A stretch of 64,000 bases of DNA from Mesorhizobium sp. L-2-11. Lineage in GTDB: Bacteria; Pseudomonadota; Alphaproteobacteria; Rhizobiales; Rhizobiaceae. The stretch is from NCBI RefSeq assembly GCF_016756595.1, contig NZ_AP023258.1:1-64000 (forward strand), in the 5' to 3' direction. The notes under the pieces are model-generated. The model saw only the letters and a program-made list of their open reading frames with translations, had not been told where the DNA came from and did not search any database. Position numbers and translations under genes: made by a program. This document shows, in pieces, positions 26,548 through 34,598 of this stretch (position 1 is its first letter; each line of letters opens with the position of its first letter).

Positions 26548-26566
26548 TATAACCCAATGGGTTATA
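26548..26566. promoter_or_regulatory. 9-1-9 palindromic operator of the toxin-antitoxin operon
   Basis: TATAACCCA, A, TGGGTTATA immediately upstream of the toxin start. A perfect dyad here is where the antitoxin HTH would bind to autoregulate. Confidence 0.75.
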
Positions 26567-26590
26567 TAGACGACAAGTAGCTGAAAGTCA

Positions 26591-26622
26591 ATGGCTGGCC
26601 GGGGACATGGCTGGCCGGGGAC
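26591..26622 (+). repeat. 16-bp tandem duplication
   Basis: ATGGCTGGCCGGGGAC occurs twice without a gap (26591-26606 and 26607-26622) between the toxin-antitoxin operator and the serine recombinase. Confidence 0.9.
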
Positions 26623-26705
26623 CCAAATGATCCGCTCATCCGATCGTTTGTTGATATCTTCGGTGTTTGTACAACACCCCTTCCCAATGCTGAGAGACGC
26701 CGCAA

Positions 26706-27638
26706 ATGGCCCGTGAAGCGCAAGATCGACACTCCGGTCGACCACAGGGCCGGCAAATCGGCTACGCGCGCGTGTCGACGGACGAACAAGCGACGGAAGC
26801 GCAGGAAATTGAGCTACGATCGGCCGGCTGCGACGTCGTCGTTCAGGAACATGGATCCGGTGCGTCGAGAGCCCGCCCTGCCCTATTGCGGTTGATCAGC
26901 GATATCGGCGCCGGCGATGTCCTGGTCGTCGTGCGTCTCGATCGCCTTGCCCGCTCGGTCAGCCATCTTCTTCAGGTCATCGAGGATCTGACCGACCAAG
27001 GCGCGCACTTCCGATCTCTGCGAGATCCGATCGACACGTCGACGCCACAGGGCATGTTTTCGCTGCAGGTACTCGGCGCCGTTGCCCAGCTCGAGCGTGC
27101 GCTGATCTCGGAACGGACCAAGGCGGGCATCATCGCTGCACGATCGAAGGGGCGGCTGCCGGGCAATCCTGGTATCCGGGAACGCAGGCCCGAAGCCTTG
27201 GCGAAGATGACCGCGGTGCAAAAGGCAGCCTATGGCCGACGGCTACAATCAACGATGAACCAGTGGCTTCCGACGGTCCGTCGGATGCGACCAGACCACA
27301 ACTGGGATGATATCGCTCGGGTCCTGAAGCAGCGCGGCCTCGACTGGACGCCTGAACGACTACGGCGGGCAGTGAAGTGGCTCGTCACCGAGCACCTGGC
27401 CGAACCCACGCTGCTGAAGCGGGCGTCTCCGCAGCCTCCCGAAGATCGCCTGATGACCCTTGTGGCAGGGATTTCGCAATCCAACCCAGACCTGTCGCTA
27501 CGCGACATCGCCGGCCAGCTCGAGCGCCTGCATGAGCGTACCCCACGAGGGAGCGCAAAATGGTCCGCGTCCTCAGTCAAGAACCTGCTCGATCGAGCCC
27601 GGCGGCTTGGTCTCGTCCCCGAACCGCCCGCGAGCTGA
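26706..27638 (+). CDS. serine recombinase (resolvase/invertase family)
   Basis: A 310-residue recombinase. The N-terminal catalytic domain has GYARVSTDEQ (catalytic Ser), GSGASRARPALLRLI, VVRLDRLARSVSHLL and GMFSLQVLGAVAQLERALISERTKAGI. Unlike Tn3 resolvases it carries an extra ~130-residue C-terminal part with two helix-turn-helix-like segments (WDDIARVLKQRGLDWTPERLRRAV and SLRDIAGQLERLHERTPRGSAKWSASSVKNLL). It may act in plasmid dimer resolution beside the replicator. It appears intact, with no transposase partner or terminal repeats nearby. Confidence 0.88.
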   Translation: MAREAQDRHSGRPQGRQIGYARVSTDEQATEAQEIELRSAGCDVVVQEHGSGASRARPALLRLISDIGAGDVLVVVRLDRLARSVSHLLQVIEDLTDQGAHFRSLRDPIDTSTPQGMFSLQVLGAVAQLERALISERTKAGIIAARSKGRLPGNPGIRERRPEALAKMTAVQKAAYGRRLQSTMNQWLPTVRRMRPDHNWDDIARVLKQRGLDWTPERLRRAVKWLVTEHLAEPTLLKRASPQPPEDRLMTLVAGISQSNPDLSLRDIAGQLERLHERTPRGSAKWSASSVKNLLDRARRLGLVPEPPAS

Positions 27639-27677
27639 CCGAGATACAGGGACGTCGTCCCCGCCGCAGAACAGTCC

Positions 27678-27863
27678 TCAGTTTACGGTCCGTGGCTGAC
27701 GCTCAACAACCCCGAGCCGCTTGTACGCCGCCCAGGCATCAGCTGGAATCGCGCTGTCAGCCCGCGCCAGCCAAGCCGCACGATCGGAGTCGGCAAGTGA
27801 GTTCCACCACACCATTCCGGCGGCTTCATCGGGCGTCGGTTCCCGGTCGTGTTCATTTTTCAT
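27678..27863 (-). CDS. small conserved-looking protein downstream of repC
   Basis: A 61-residue acidic, Ala/Trp-rich protein starting MKNEHDREPTPDEAAGMVWW and containing WLARADSAIPADAWAAYKR. The frame is open upstream, but this Met is the plausible start. Similar small proteins downstream of repC in rhizobial plasmids come to mind; the function is unknown. It lies 91 bases after the repC stop in the same orientation. Confidence 0.5.
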   Translation of the reverse strand: MKNEHDREPTPDEAAGMVWWNSLADSDRAAWLARADSAIPADAWAAYKRLGVVERQPRTVN

Positions 27864-27954
27864 GCCGTCGATGCTCTCATAAGACGCTCTTCCCGACAAG
27901 CGCTTCAGCGACCGCCAAAGCCCCAAGGGCGGATCAAAACCGGCGCGCGCCTCA

Positions 27955-29304
27955 TCATGATCTGCGCCCCGGCTTGTCGAGGCTGCGGCGCAACGCATCG
28001 CTGATTTCCAGCCGGGATTCGGTGCGCACAATCTTGCCCGCCGTCTGCAGATCGACAGCAGCGGCGTCAGCTCCGGAACCGGTTCCAGTCGTCTTCGACG
28101 CGTCAAGCTTTGCCCGCAACAAGGCCATCACCATCGGCCAGACCGAGAACTTTCCGGCCTTTGCCCGGTCCGTCAGGCTGCGCAAATAGCCGCCGGCGCT
28201 GTTGATCTGGTCCTGTCGCTGGTAGATCGCGGCAATGGTAATCGCCGCCTGCTGCTCACCCATTGCCGTTCGCGCTTCCTCCCAGGCGCTCGGGCTGATG
28301 CCCATCGCCGGCCGGGCAACCTCGGCCGCGGCCAGAAATTCACGCCAGTTGCGGATTCCGCCGCCGCCATTCACCAGCCAAAGCATGTTCGGGCAGGCAT
28401 CCAGCACAATTCCTAACGGCAGCTCGCGCTTCGGCAGGCTCCGTACGTTGTCGGTGTCCGCAACGTTGCCGCCCGCTTCATCTTTATTTCCTAAGCCGCT
28501 TTCAGATTCAAATTTAGAGTCTGGTTTTGAACTCTGTATGTGGCGTCCGTTTCGGGACTCATTGGCGTCCATTTTTTGTGTTTTTACAAATGATTCCAAT
28601 GCTTCACGCACTTCAGCCCAAAGGCCTTCAAGCTCCTCGGCAATCGCCTCGAAGGTCTGTCTGGGTGCGGTGCGTGGTATCTGGCCGACAATCGCCTGGT
28701 AGGCCTGCTGGACCCTGCCCCAGTTCGCCGGCACGCCCTCCTCAATTCCAGCGTCGATCATCTTGACGATGTCACGCCGGCATATGGTTAGCCGCTCCTT
28801 AACGAGCCGAAAGGCCTTCTTCTCAGATCTGACCGCTTCCGCCAGCTCCTTGAACTCCTCTGCGCGCGCGACGATCGGCGAAATGTCGAAGCCGTAGGCT
28901 TGCTCGATCTCGCCCTTCTGCCCTTTCCGGGCGAAGCGCTTGCCGTTTGGGCTGTCGCGACGGATGATCAAGCCGCACTCCACCAGGACGGCCAGATGCC
29001 GTCGCAACGTCGTCGGCGGCATTCCGTTGGCGCGGCGGGTAAGCTGCTCGTTTGATGGCCAGACGATCAGCTCGCTGTCGCCATAAAGCGCCGTGTCCGG
29101 ATGGAACGACAACAGCGCGTCGAGAATGGCCAAAGCGCGATCAGTGGCGCCCAGAGCTATCCTGGCGTCCTTGATATCTTGGAAGACCTGCCACTTGTGG
29201 ACGACAGCGTCAGGTGAGACCGCCTTGGCGGTCATTTGGGTTGCAATATGGCCAAGCGTCATCGGCCGCCGCCCAAAGGGCGTCGTCGAGATATGCGTCT
29301 GCAT
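27955..29304 (-). CDS. repC: RepC replication initiator
   Basis: A 449-residue RepC, the initiator of repABC plasmids. The N-terminus FGRRPMTLGHIATQM and KWQVFQDIKDARIALGATDRALAILDALLSFHP are typical. A winged-helix DNA-binding region follows (LIVWPSNEQLTRRANGMPPTTLRRHLAVLVECGLI, RRDSPNGKRFARKG). The C-terminal part (GGGIRNWREFLAAAEVARPAMGISPSAWEEARTAMG) matches the second RepC domain. An unusually AT-rich interior segment at about 28490-28600 is the likely origin. It is the last gene of repA-repD-repB-repC and is controlled post-transcriptionally by the antisense RNA gene upstream. Confidence 0.97.
   Translation of the reverse strand: MQTHISTTPFGRRPMTLGHIATQMTAKAVSPDAVVHKWQVFQDIKDARIALGATDRALAILDALLSFHPDTALYGDSELIVWPSNEQLTRRANGMPPTTLRRHLAVLVECGLIIRRDSPNGKRFARKGQKGEIEQAYGFDISPIVARAEEFKELAEAVRSEKKAFRLVKERLTICRRDIVKMIDAGIEEGVPANWGRVQQAYQAIVGQIPRTAPRQTFEAIAEELEGLWAEVREALESFVKTQKMDANESRNGRHIQSSKPDSKFESESGLGNKDEAGGNVADTDNVRSLPKRELPLGIVLDACPNMLWLVNGGGGIRNWREFLAAAEVARPAMGISPSAWEEARTAMGEQQAAITIAAIYQRQDQINSAGGYLRSLTDRAKAGKFSVWPMVMALLRAKLDASKTTGTGSGADAAAVDLQTAGKIVRTESRLEISDALRRSLDKPGRRS
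28490..28600. other. probable origin of replication (oriV) inside repC
   Basis: A locally AT-rich stretch within the otherwise GC-rich repC (for example tcagattcaaatttagagtc and ccattttttgtgtttttaca). In repABC plasmids the origin lies within repC at such a segment; exact limits are not visible. Confidence 0.6.
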
Positions 29305-29403
29305 TTCCTTTTACCTTTCGATGGGCAAAAGAAGTTTGCTCGCCAAAAACGACGCTTTCCCTATCGGGACTCTTGACTGCGATTCCTGGAAATGCGATTC
29401 TCT

Positions 29404-29458
29404 AAGCTGCGAGACTATAGAGAAGGTCGTCCGGAACGCCGTTTCGGGGGGCCTTTTT
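29404..29458 (+). ncRNA. repABC antisense counter-transcribed RNA
   Basis: On the strand opposite repB-repC, within their intergenic gap. A promoter-like TTGACT (29373-29378) with a weak -10 about 17 bases on (GATTCT at 29396-29401) would start an RNA near 29404. It would end at the terminator hairpin at 29425-29453 with its T tract, giving about 55 nucleotides, the expected size. Known repABC antisense RNAs inhibit repC translation and cause incompatibility. The start site is inferred. Confidence 0.7.
29425..29458 (+). terminator. rho-independent terminator of the antisense RNA
   Basis: The hairpin core CCGGAAC-gcc-GTTTCGG (29431-29447) is extended by partly paired GGTCGT/GGGGCC and followed by TTTTT at 29454-29458. 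Read on the minus strand, the same DNA forms the stem-loop that can block the repC ribosome site. Confidence 0.75.
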
Positions 29459-29516
29459 CTTTTGCGGTTAGAGGTGGTTCATCTCAATCGAGCTAGGCTC
29501 GGCCTTGATGGACGTC

Positions 29517-30524
29517 TCACTGTTGGTCGGCTTCGCCTCCTTCGCTTGTTTCAAGGAATTGGGTGTAAAGACGATCCAACTGGTCAGCGACATATTCCCC
29601 AAAAGCAGGCACCAGCTTCTCGTCGAAAATCAAAGCTGTTCGCCCGGCTTCTTGCCGGATCCGGGCCGCCTTTTTGCCCTTTGGCATGCTCCACACCTTT
29701 ACCTTCTTCCTAGCGGGTGACTTCGAAACCGCCTTGAATACGAGGGCGAAGCGGGTATCGCTATCTGAGTTCCTGAACTGTTCCGACTCAAGCACCACGT
29801 TGATCGCGTCCATTGCCTTGGGTCTCCCGAGACCCTCAGCAAGGGAGACCCAGCGCGATCGACCGGCTTTGGACGCCGGGCCGATCTGCGTGGCAAGATT
29901 TATAGGTATGCTTCTGGCGACGGCGATGTAGCGGCTTAGGTCAGACTTGTCGGTGGAGAGCGCCGCAATGATTGTGGCACGATCAAAGCCCGCGTCTTCG
30001 AGCCGAAGCGCAAAGAGCGCTTTTTCAATGAAAGAGAGGTCGGCACGGTCGAGATTCTCCCGGCCCTGAGCCACGACCAATTCACGGTCCGTGAGATTTC
30101 GAACAATTGCAGAAACATCTCGCCCCAGATTTGCGGCAACGCGCAGTCGCCGCCTTCCATATACGATCTGATATCGACCGGCAGTCTCAGGATGGGGTCG
30201 AACAAGGATTGGAACTTGCTGCCCCTCTTCCGAAATGCTCGCCTCGAGCTGCTCGAACTTCGGATCGATGGCAGCAGGCAATCGATCCGCGATCGGTGAC
30301 CCGTCGATCGCGGAAGGATCCAGGGACACGACGGCCTCGCCCGAAGCCAGCTGGTCCTGTAGCCGAGCTGCGGCTTTTGCTCCCTCGGCCATCTCTTGTA
30401 GCGACGAACCCATTGCGGAGATCGCGCCGGTGCGCACACGAACGGCTGACTTGTCCGTGGCAGACTTCTCGTTTGCAGTTGGCTTCTTGAGGAACAATGA
30501 GTCGATTGCGTCTTTGCGGCTCAT
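29517..30524 (-). CDS. repB: RepB partition protein (ParB-like)
   Basis: A 335-residue ParB-family protein. The N-terminus has MSRKDAIDSLFLKK. The ParB/Srx-like region is IDPKFEQLEASISEEGQQVPILVRPHP, ...YQIVYGRRRLRVAANLG. The helix-turn-helix region is LSFIEKALFALRLEDAGFDRATIIAAL, LSRYIAVARSIP. It binds the parS sites at 30584 and 30707 and recruits RepA. Its ATG overlaps the repD stop by ATGA. Confidence 0.96.
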   Translation of the reverse strand: MSRKDAIDSLFLKKPTANEKSATDKSAVRVRTGAISAMGSSLQEMAEGAKAAARLQDQLASGEAVVSLDPSAIDGSPIADRLPAAIDPKFEQLEASISEEGQQVPILVRPHPETAGRYQIVYGRRRLRVAANLGRDVSAIVRNLTDRELVVAQGRENLDRADLSFIEKALFALRLEDAGFDRATIIAALSTDKSDLSRYIAVARSIPINLATQIGPASKAGRSRWVSLAEGLGRPKAMDAINVVLESEQFRNSDSDTRFALVFKAVSKSPARKKVKVWSMPKGKKAARIRQEAGRTALIFDEKLVPAFGEYVADQLDRLYTQFLETSEGGEADQQ

Positions 30525-30754
30525 GGCATCAGTGCCTTCAGATTATTGCCCAGGCATCGCTTTCCCAACGGAAAAAGCAGTTCGTTGGGAGCTCCCAACA
30601 CGGCGCGGCTACTGCGCACGGGCCCCCGATGCGTGGGCCGAAAAAGACTTGAAATAAAGTAATGCAGCCCATTGGGGCCCGTCCGGAAACGATAAACGGC
30701 ATTTCTGTTGGGAGCTCCCAACATCATCAGCGGAAGGACGCTGGCGGCCATCAT
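30521..30754 (-). CDS. repD: RepD-like small protein spanning the repA-repB gap
   Basis: A 77-residue frame that exactly fills the gap between repA and repB. Its ATG (30754) overlaps the repA stop and its TGA overlaps the repB start, both as ATGA. Such double coupling is hard to obtain by chance. Both parS palindromes lie inside it. The protein begins MMAASVLPLMMLGAPNRN and is basic in the middle. A small gene repD in this position is described for the Rhizobium leguminosarum plasmid pRL1JI; I use that symbol by analogy of position. Its function is unknown. Confidence 0.6.
   Translation of the reverse strand: MMAASVLPLMMLGAPNRNAVYRFRTGPNGLHYFISSLFRPTHRGPVRSSRAVLGAPNELLFPLGKRCLGNNLKALMP
30584..30599. 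promoter_or_regulatory. parS centromere-like site 1
   Basis: The 16-bp perfect palindrome GTTGGGAGCTCCCAAC, with the GTT...AAC ends of repABC parS sites, 60 bases before the repB start and inside repD. Confidence 0.9.
30707..30722. promoter_or_regulatory. parS centromere-like site 2
   Basis: A second exact copy of GTTGGGAGCTCCCAAC, 123 bases from the first. Two identical sites between repA and repB are typical of repABC replicons. Confidence 0.9.
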
Positions 30755-31986
30755 GCCCGCCCCCACGCGGTCTTGATCAAAGCCTCGATCTCGGAGTTCA
30801 CTGCATCGAGAGATTCCATGGCCCGGTCGTACGTCGATCGTGTCAGATTCTCTCGGCCGATTTCATAGAGCGTCTGCTTCGTCAGGCCGGCATCGGATAC
30901 CGCCGCTGATTTCACCATCGGATTGGTAAGAACATGATCATCAAACATATTGCGCAGCAGCGCAGCGACCTTCGTCTGCGGCGCATCCTGGGGTTCAAAC
31001 CGGGTCAAAAGATAGCGGATGAAATCATACTGGAGATTTCCCCCGGCCTCCTTCACGACGCCAAGAAGATCACGGGTCATGAGCAGGAACTGACTCATGG
31101 AAGCAACATCAAGCATCTGGGGATGCACTGTGATGACCATTGATGTCGCAGCACACAAGCCGCTGAGCGTCAGAAACCCAAGCTGGGGAGGGCAGTCAAT
31201 AACAACGACGTCATAATCATCGGCGACCTCGTCGAAAGCCTGAGCGACGCGGGTGAAGAAAAGCCCGTCGCGAGCGCCGCGATCAGTCAAAGCTTTTGGG
31301 GTGGTGTGCTCAAACTCCATAAGCTCCAGATTTCCAGGAACGAGATGAAGGCCATCAAAGTATGTCGGCCGGATAACTTCCTTGAGCGGCCGCTTCGAGC
31401 CGTCATACCGGATGGCTGCGTATAATGTTTCGTTCGAACCCACATCCGTTTCTGGAAGAACGCCGAGTAGTGCCGAGAGGCTGGCCTGTGGATCAAGGTC
31501 CACGGCAAGCACTCTGTAACCCTGCAGCGCGAGATACTGTGAAAGATGAGCTGACGTGGTCGTCTTACCGGAGCCACCTTTGAAATTGGTCACAGCGATG
31601 ACCTGCAAGTGTTCCGAACCGCGCCGATGAGGTACAAACTCGATGCTTTCGCGTCCACGAGTAGAGCCCGCCAGCATATGCCGGATCTCATTTATCTGAC
31701 CGAGTGTGTAAAAGCGCCTCCCGTTGCTGGCGAGCTCGGGTTGTGGCCCTTCGCCCGCCAAGGTCATCTTCCGAAGGGTCGAATCAGATATTTTCATGAG
31801 GCGTGCTGCTTCACCCGATGTGAATTTGCGCAAACTCTTGTGTGATGTCGGAGGAAATAGGGCCTCGCTCATAGCCTGGAGCTGAGAGCTTAGCTGTTCA
31901 GCGTGCTCACCAATGGTAACATCTACCGAAGGGCGATCATTTCGGGATATGGCAACAGCCTTGCTCACGGTGGAATCTCTTGTCAC
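30751..31986 (-). CDS. repA: RepA partition ATPase (ParA-like)
   Basis: A 411-residue ParA-family protein. An N-terminal helix-turn-helix (FTSGEAARLMKISDSTLRKM) binds the operon promoter in relatives, so it autorepresses. The deviant Walker A is NFKGGSGKTTTSAHLSQYLA; Walker A' is LAVDLDPQASLS and Walker B is YDVVVIDCPPQLG. It moves RepB-parS complexes for partition. It is the first gene of repA-repD-repB-repC and divergent from traI, with tra boxes in the shared upstream region. Confidence 0.97.
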   Translation of the reverse strand: MTRDSTVSKAVAISRNDRPSVDVTIGEHAEQLSSQLQAMSEALFPPTSHKSLRKFTSGEAARLMKISDSTLRKMTLAGEGPQPELASNGRRFYTLGQINEIRHMLAGSTRGRESIEFVPHRRGSEHLQVIAVTNFKGGSGKTTTSAHLSQYLALQGYRVLAVDLDPQASLSALLGVLPETDVGSNETLYAAIRYDGSKRPLKEVIRPTYFDGLHLVPGNLELMEFEHTTPKALTDRGARDGLFFTRVAQAFDEVADDYDVVVIDCPPQLGFLTLSGLCAATSMVITVHPQMLDVASMSQFLLMTRDLLGVVKEAGGNLQYDFIRYLLTRFEPQDAPQTKVAALLRNMFDDHVLTNPMVKSAAVSDAGLTKQTLYEIGRENLTRSTYDRAMESLDAVNSEIEALIKTAWGRA

Positions 31987-32163
31987 GGTTAAACGACAGG
32001 TAATGCCATTTTTCCGTGACGATTACTGAATGCGTGTTCGGTTGCAAGGCGTTTTTGGTTAATCAAAAGTTAACGCGATTTTGCCTGCTTCAGGCCAAGC
32101 GGGGATTCGTCGATAAATATCTGCTAGTTAGCCTGATTCCTGCTGTGTGCCGGAGTGAGCGGG

Positions 32164-32181
32164 AAATGCAGATTTGCACCT
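32164..32181. promoter_or_regulatory. tra box, repA-proximal
   Basis: AAATGCAGATTTGCACCT with core TGCAGATTTGCA, one change from the symmetric TraR site TGCAGATCTGCA. It lies 178 bases upstream of repA. Confidence 0.75.
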
Positions 32182-32252
32182 CTTCATCAACACTTTAGTC
32201 CCTGCCTGCCCTCGCATTTCCGAAGCTAGACCGTCGATTCGGCAGAATCACC

Positions 32253-32270
32253 GGATGCAGATCTGCACGT
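32253..32270. promoter_or_regulatory. tra box, traI-proximal
   Basis: GGATGCAGATCTGCACGT contains the perfect palindrome TGCAGATCTGCA of TraR-binding sites and lies 56 bases before the traI start. Confidence 0.9.
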
Positions 32271-32325
32271 AGGCATACGCCCAACGAGATGATTTCTGTT
32301 GGCATGACCTGTTCATGCGGAGATC

Positions 32326-32964
32326 ATGATGCGGATACTGACCGTCTCGCCCCACCATTACAGAGGCCACCCAAGTTTTCTGAACCAGATGTACCGTCTT
32401 CGCGCAGCAGCGTTCGGCGGTCGTCTCGAATGGGACGTCTCTGTCACCTATGGCGAGGAACGCGATCAGTACGACGATTTGAAACCGACTTGCGTTCTGG
32501 CGATTACCGAGAGTGGGCTGCTGGCCGGTTGTGTCCGCCTTCTTCCGGCTTGTGGGCCGACGATGCTCGAGCACACCTTTCCCCAACTGCTCGAAAAAGG
32601 TTCACTCGCCTCGCATCCAGGAATGGTCGAGAGTTCGCGCTTCTGCGTCGACACCTCCCTTGCCTCGCAGAGGGATGGGGGCCAACTACACCTCGCGACG
32701 CTCACCTTGTTCGCCGGCATCATCGAATGGTCGATGGCGAACGGTTACAGCGAGATTGTCACAGCGACCGATCTTCGCTTTGAGCGCATCCTGAAACGGG
32801 CCGGCTGGCCGATGCAACGGCTCGGCGATGCTGTCCCGATCGGCAACACCATCGCCATTGCTGGAAGCCTGCCGGCCGATCGCGCCAGCTTCGAGCAGGT
32901 CTGCCCTCCGGGCTACCGTTCGATCCGTCAGATCGACAGCGCACCCGTTCGGAGCGCCGCGTGA
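32326..32964 (+). CDS. traI: acyl-homoserine-lactone synthase TraI
   Basis: A 212-residue LuxI-family synthase that makes the quorum signal (usually 3-oxo-C8-homoserine lactone in Ti-type systems) from S-adenosylmethionine and acyl-carrier protein. Conserved elements: YRLRAAAFGGRLEWDV, LAGCVRLLPACGPTML, SRFCVDT, EIVTATDLRFERILKRAGWP. GGAGA precedes the ATG at 32326 (a second ATG follows at once). It is first in the traI-trb operon, downstream of a tra box, which gives the positive feedback typical of TraR/TraI. Confidence 0.96.
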   Translation: MMRILTVSPHHYRGHPSFLNQMYRLRAAAFGGRLEWDVSVTYGEERDQYDDLKPTCVLAITESGLLAGCVRLLPACGPTMLEHTFPQLLEKGSLASHPGMVESSRFCVDTSLASQRDGGQLHLATLTLFAGIIEWSMANGYSEIVTATDLRFERILKRAGWPMQRLGDAVPIGNTIAIAGSLPADRASFEQVCPPGYRSIRQIDSAPVRSAA

Positions 32965-33932
32965 CCCAACTGCGCTCCCATTCGCGTCTCGTCCGCAAAC
33001 TTCAGGACGCGCTCGGCGACCAACTCTGCGTCGCGCTCGACGACGCGACGGTGGTCGAGATCATGCTCAATCCCGATGGCAAGCTCTTCATCGAACGCCT
33101 GGGTCATGGGGTCGCTTCGGCTGGCGCGATGAGCCCGGCTGCGGCAGAGGTGATCATCGGCAGCGTCGCCCACGCGCTGCAATCGGAGGCCGACGACGAG
33201 CAGCCGATCATCTCCGGCGAACTGCCGATCGGCGGGCACCGCTTCGAGGGCTTGCTGCCGCCGGTCGTTTCCGGACCGGCCTTCACGATCCGGCGGCGCG
33301 TGTCGCGGCTGATCCCGCTTTGCGACTACGTAAAGTCGAAGGTTATGACCGAGGCGCAGGCCTCTGTCCTGCGCAGCGCGATCGCCTCTCGCATGAACAT
33401 CGTGATCTCCGGCGGCACGGGCTCGGGCAAGACGACGCTTGCCAACACGGTCATCGCCGAAATCGTCGCAAATGCGCCGGACGATCGGATCGTTATCCTG
33501 GAAGACACCGCCGAGATCCAATGCGCCGCCGAGAACGCGGTATCGCTTCACACAAGCGACACCGTCGACATGGCACGGTTGCTGAAGAGCACCATGCGAT
33601 TGCGGCCTGACCGAATCATTGTCGGCGAGGTCCGCGACGGTGCGGCGCTCACGCTGCTCAAGGCGTGGAACACCGGGCACCCGGGCGGCGTCACCACCAT
33701 TCACTCGAACACGGCAATGTCGGCCCTGCGCCGGCTCGAGCAGCTGACCGCGGAAGCGAGCCAGCAACCCATGCAGGAAGTGATCGGAGAGGCCGTCGAT
33801 CTTGTCGTTTCCATAGAACGGACGGGGCGGGGGAGACGGGTCCGCGAGGTCATCCACGTCGAGGGCTTCAGCAACTCCCGCTACCGGACCGAACACTACG
33901 CCCAGATCGACGAGGACAGCCATGTTGCGTAA
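32961..33932 (+). CDS. trbB: TrbB, VirB11-type conjugation ATPase
   Basis: A 323-residue hexameric traffic ATPase at the cytoplasmic base of the mating channel. Walker A is [19 protein letters not shown]; the Asp box is [10 protein letters not shown]; Walker B is [20 protein letters not shown], followed by the His box [12 protein letters not shown]. It overlaps traI by 4 bases and trbC by 11, consistent with coupled translation. Confidence 0.97.
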   Translation: MTQLRSHSRLVRKLQDALGDQLCVALDDATVVEIMLNPDGKLFIERLGHGVASAGAMSPAAAEVIIGSVAHALQSEADDEQPIISGELPIGGHRFEGLLPPVVSGPAFTIRRRVSRLIPLCDYVKSKVMTEAQASVLRSAIASRMNIVISGGTGSGKTTLANTVIAEIVANAPDDRIVILEDTAEIQCAAENAVSLHTSDTVDMARLLKSTMRLRPDRIIVGEVRDGAALTLLKAWNTGHPGGVTTIHSNTAMSALRRLEQLTAEASQQPMQEVIGEAVDLVVSIERTGRGRRVREVIHVEGFSNSRYRTEHYAQIDEDSHVA

Positions 33933-34299
33933 GACGCAAATCACCCTGATCTTTGCGGCATTGGCCGCCTTCTCCTGCGTCAGCCTGGCGGCTCCGGCCC
34001 TTGCCTCTTCGGGTGGCGGCCTGCCTTGGGAATCTCCCCTGCAGCAGATCCAGCAGTCCATTACCGGGCCGGTCGCTGGCTTCATTGCTCTCGCCGCCGT
34101 CGCGATCGCCGGCGGCATGCTGATCTTCGGCGGCGAGCTCAACGATTTCGCGCGGCGGCTCGTGTATGTCGTGCTCGTAGCCGGCATCCTGCTCGGCGCC
34201 ACGCAGATCGTCGCCCTGTTCGGCGCTACGGGCGCCTCGATTGGAGAGGCGCGGTCACAGGCCTCGACTGCAGCGGCAGGGGAGGGGGCGGATGGCTGA
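33922..34299 (+). CDS. trbC: TrbC, conjugative pilin precursor
   Basis: A 125-residue VirB2/TrbC-type prepilin: a long signal peptide ([22 protein letters not shown]), then two hydrophobic segments ([21 protein letters not shown] and [22 protein letters not shown]). Relatives are trimmed and cyclised by TraF, whose gene lies at 57940-58470. Its last codons overlap trbD. Confidence 0.93.
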   Translation: MLRKTQITLIFAALAAFSCVSLAAPALASSGGGLPWESPLQQIQQSITGPVAGFIALAAVAIAGGMLIFGGELNDFARRLVYVVLVAGILLGATQIVALFGATGASIGEARSQASTAAAGEGADG

Positions 34300-34591
34300 G
34301 TCAGGCGCCAATCTCGCGCGTTCACGCGTGCACAGGGCGCTTTCGCGCCCCAACCAGCTCATGGGAGCAGACCGGGAGCTGGTTCTGCTTACCGGCCTCG
34401 CTTCAGTGATTCTGATCTTCGTCGTGTTGACCTGGTATGCCGCGCTCTTCGGAGCGGCGATCTGGCTGGTCGCCGTCGCGGCCCTTCGCATGATGGCGAA
34501 GTCCGATCCCATGATGCGGCAGGTCTATATCCGTCACATTTCGTATAGGGCCTATTATCGGGCGACATCGACGCCATGGCGCAGGTTTTGA
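34292..34591 (+). CDS. trbD: TrbD, VirB3-type inner-membrane protein
   Basis: A 99-residue protein from the ATG at 34292, which overlaps the trbC stop. Two adjacent hydrophobic stretches are visible ([35 protein letters not shown]), followed by [17 protein letters not shown], a TrbD/VirB3 signature. It assists pilus and channel assembly. Confidence 0.92.
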   Translation: MAESGANLARSRVHRALSRPNQLMGADRELVLLTGLASVILIFVVLTWYAALFGAAIWLVAVAALRMMAKSDPMMRQVYIRHISYRAYYRATSTPWRRF

Positions 34592-34598
34592 GGCGCTT

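Larger units (their letters stand above)
31987..32325. promoter_or_regulatory. divergent repA/traI control region
   Basis: These 339 bases between the two operons hold two tra boxes (32164-32181 and 32253-32270) and no gene. The repA-proximal half is AT-rich. In related plasmids TraR acting here raises both conjugation gene expression and copy number. Confidence 0.8.
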
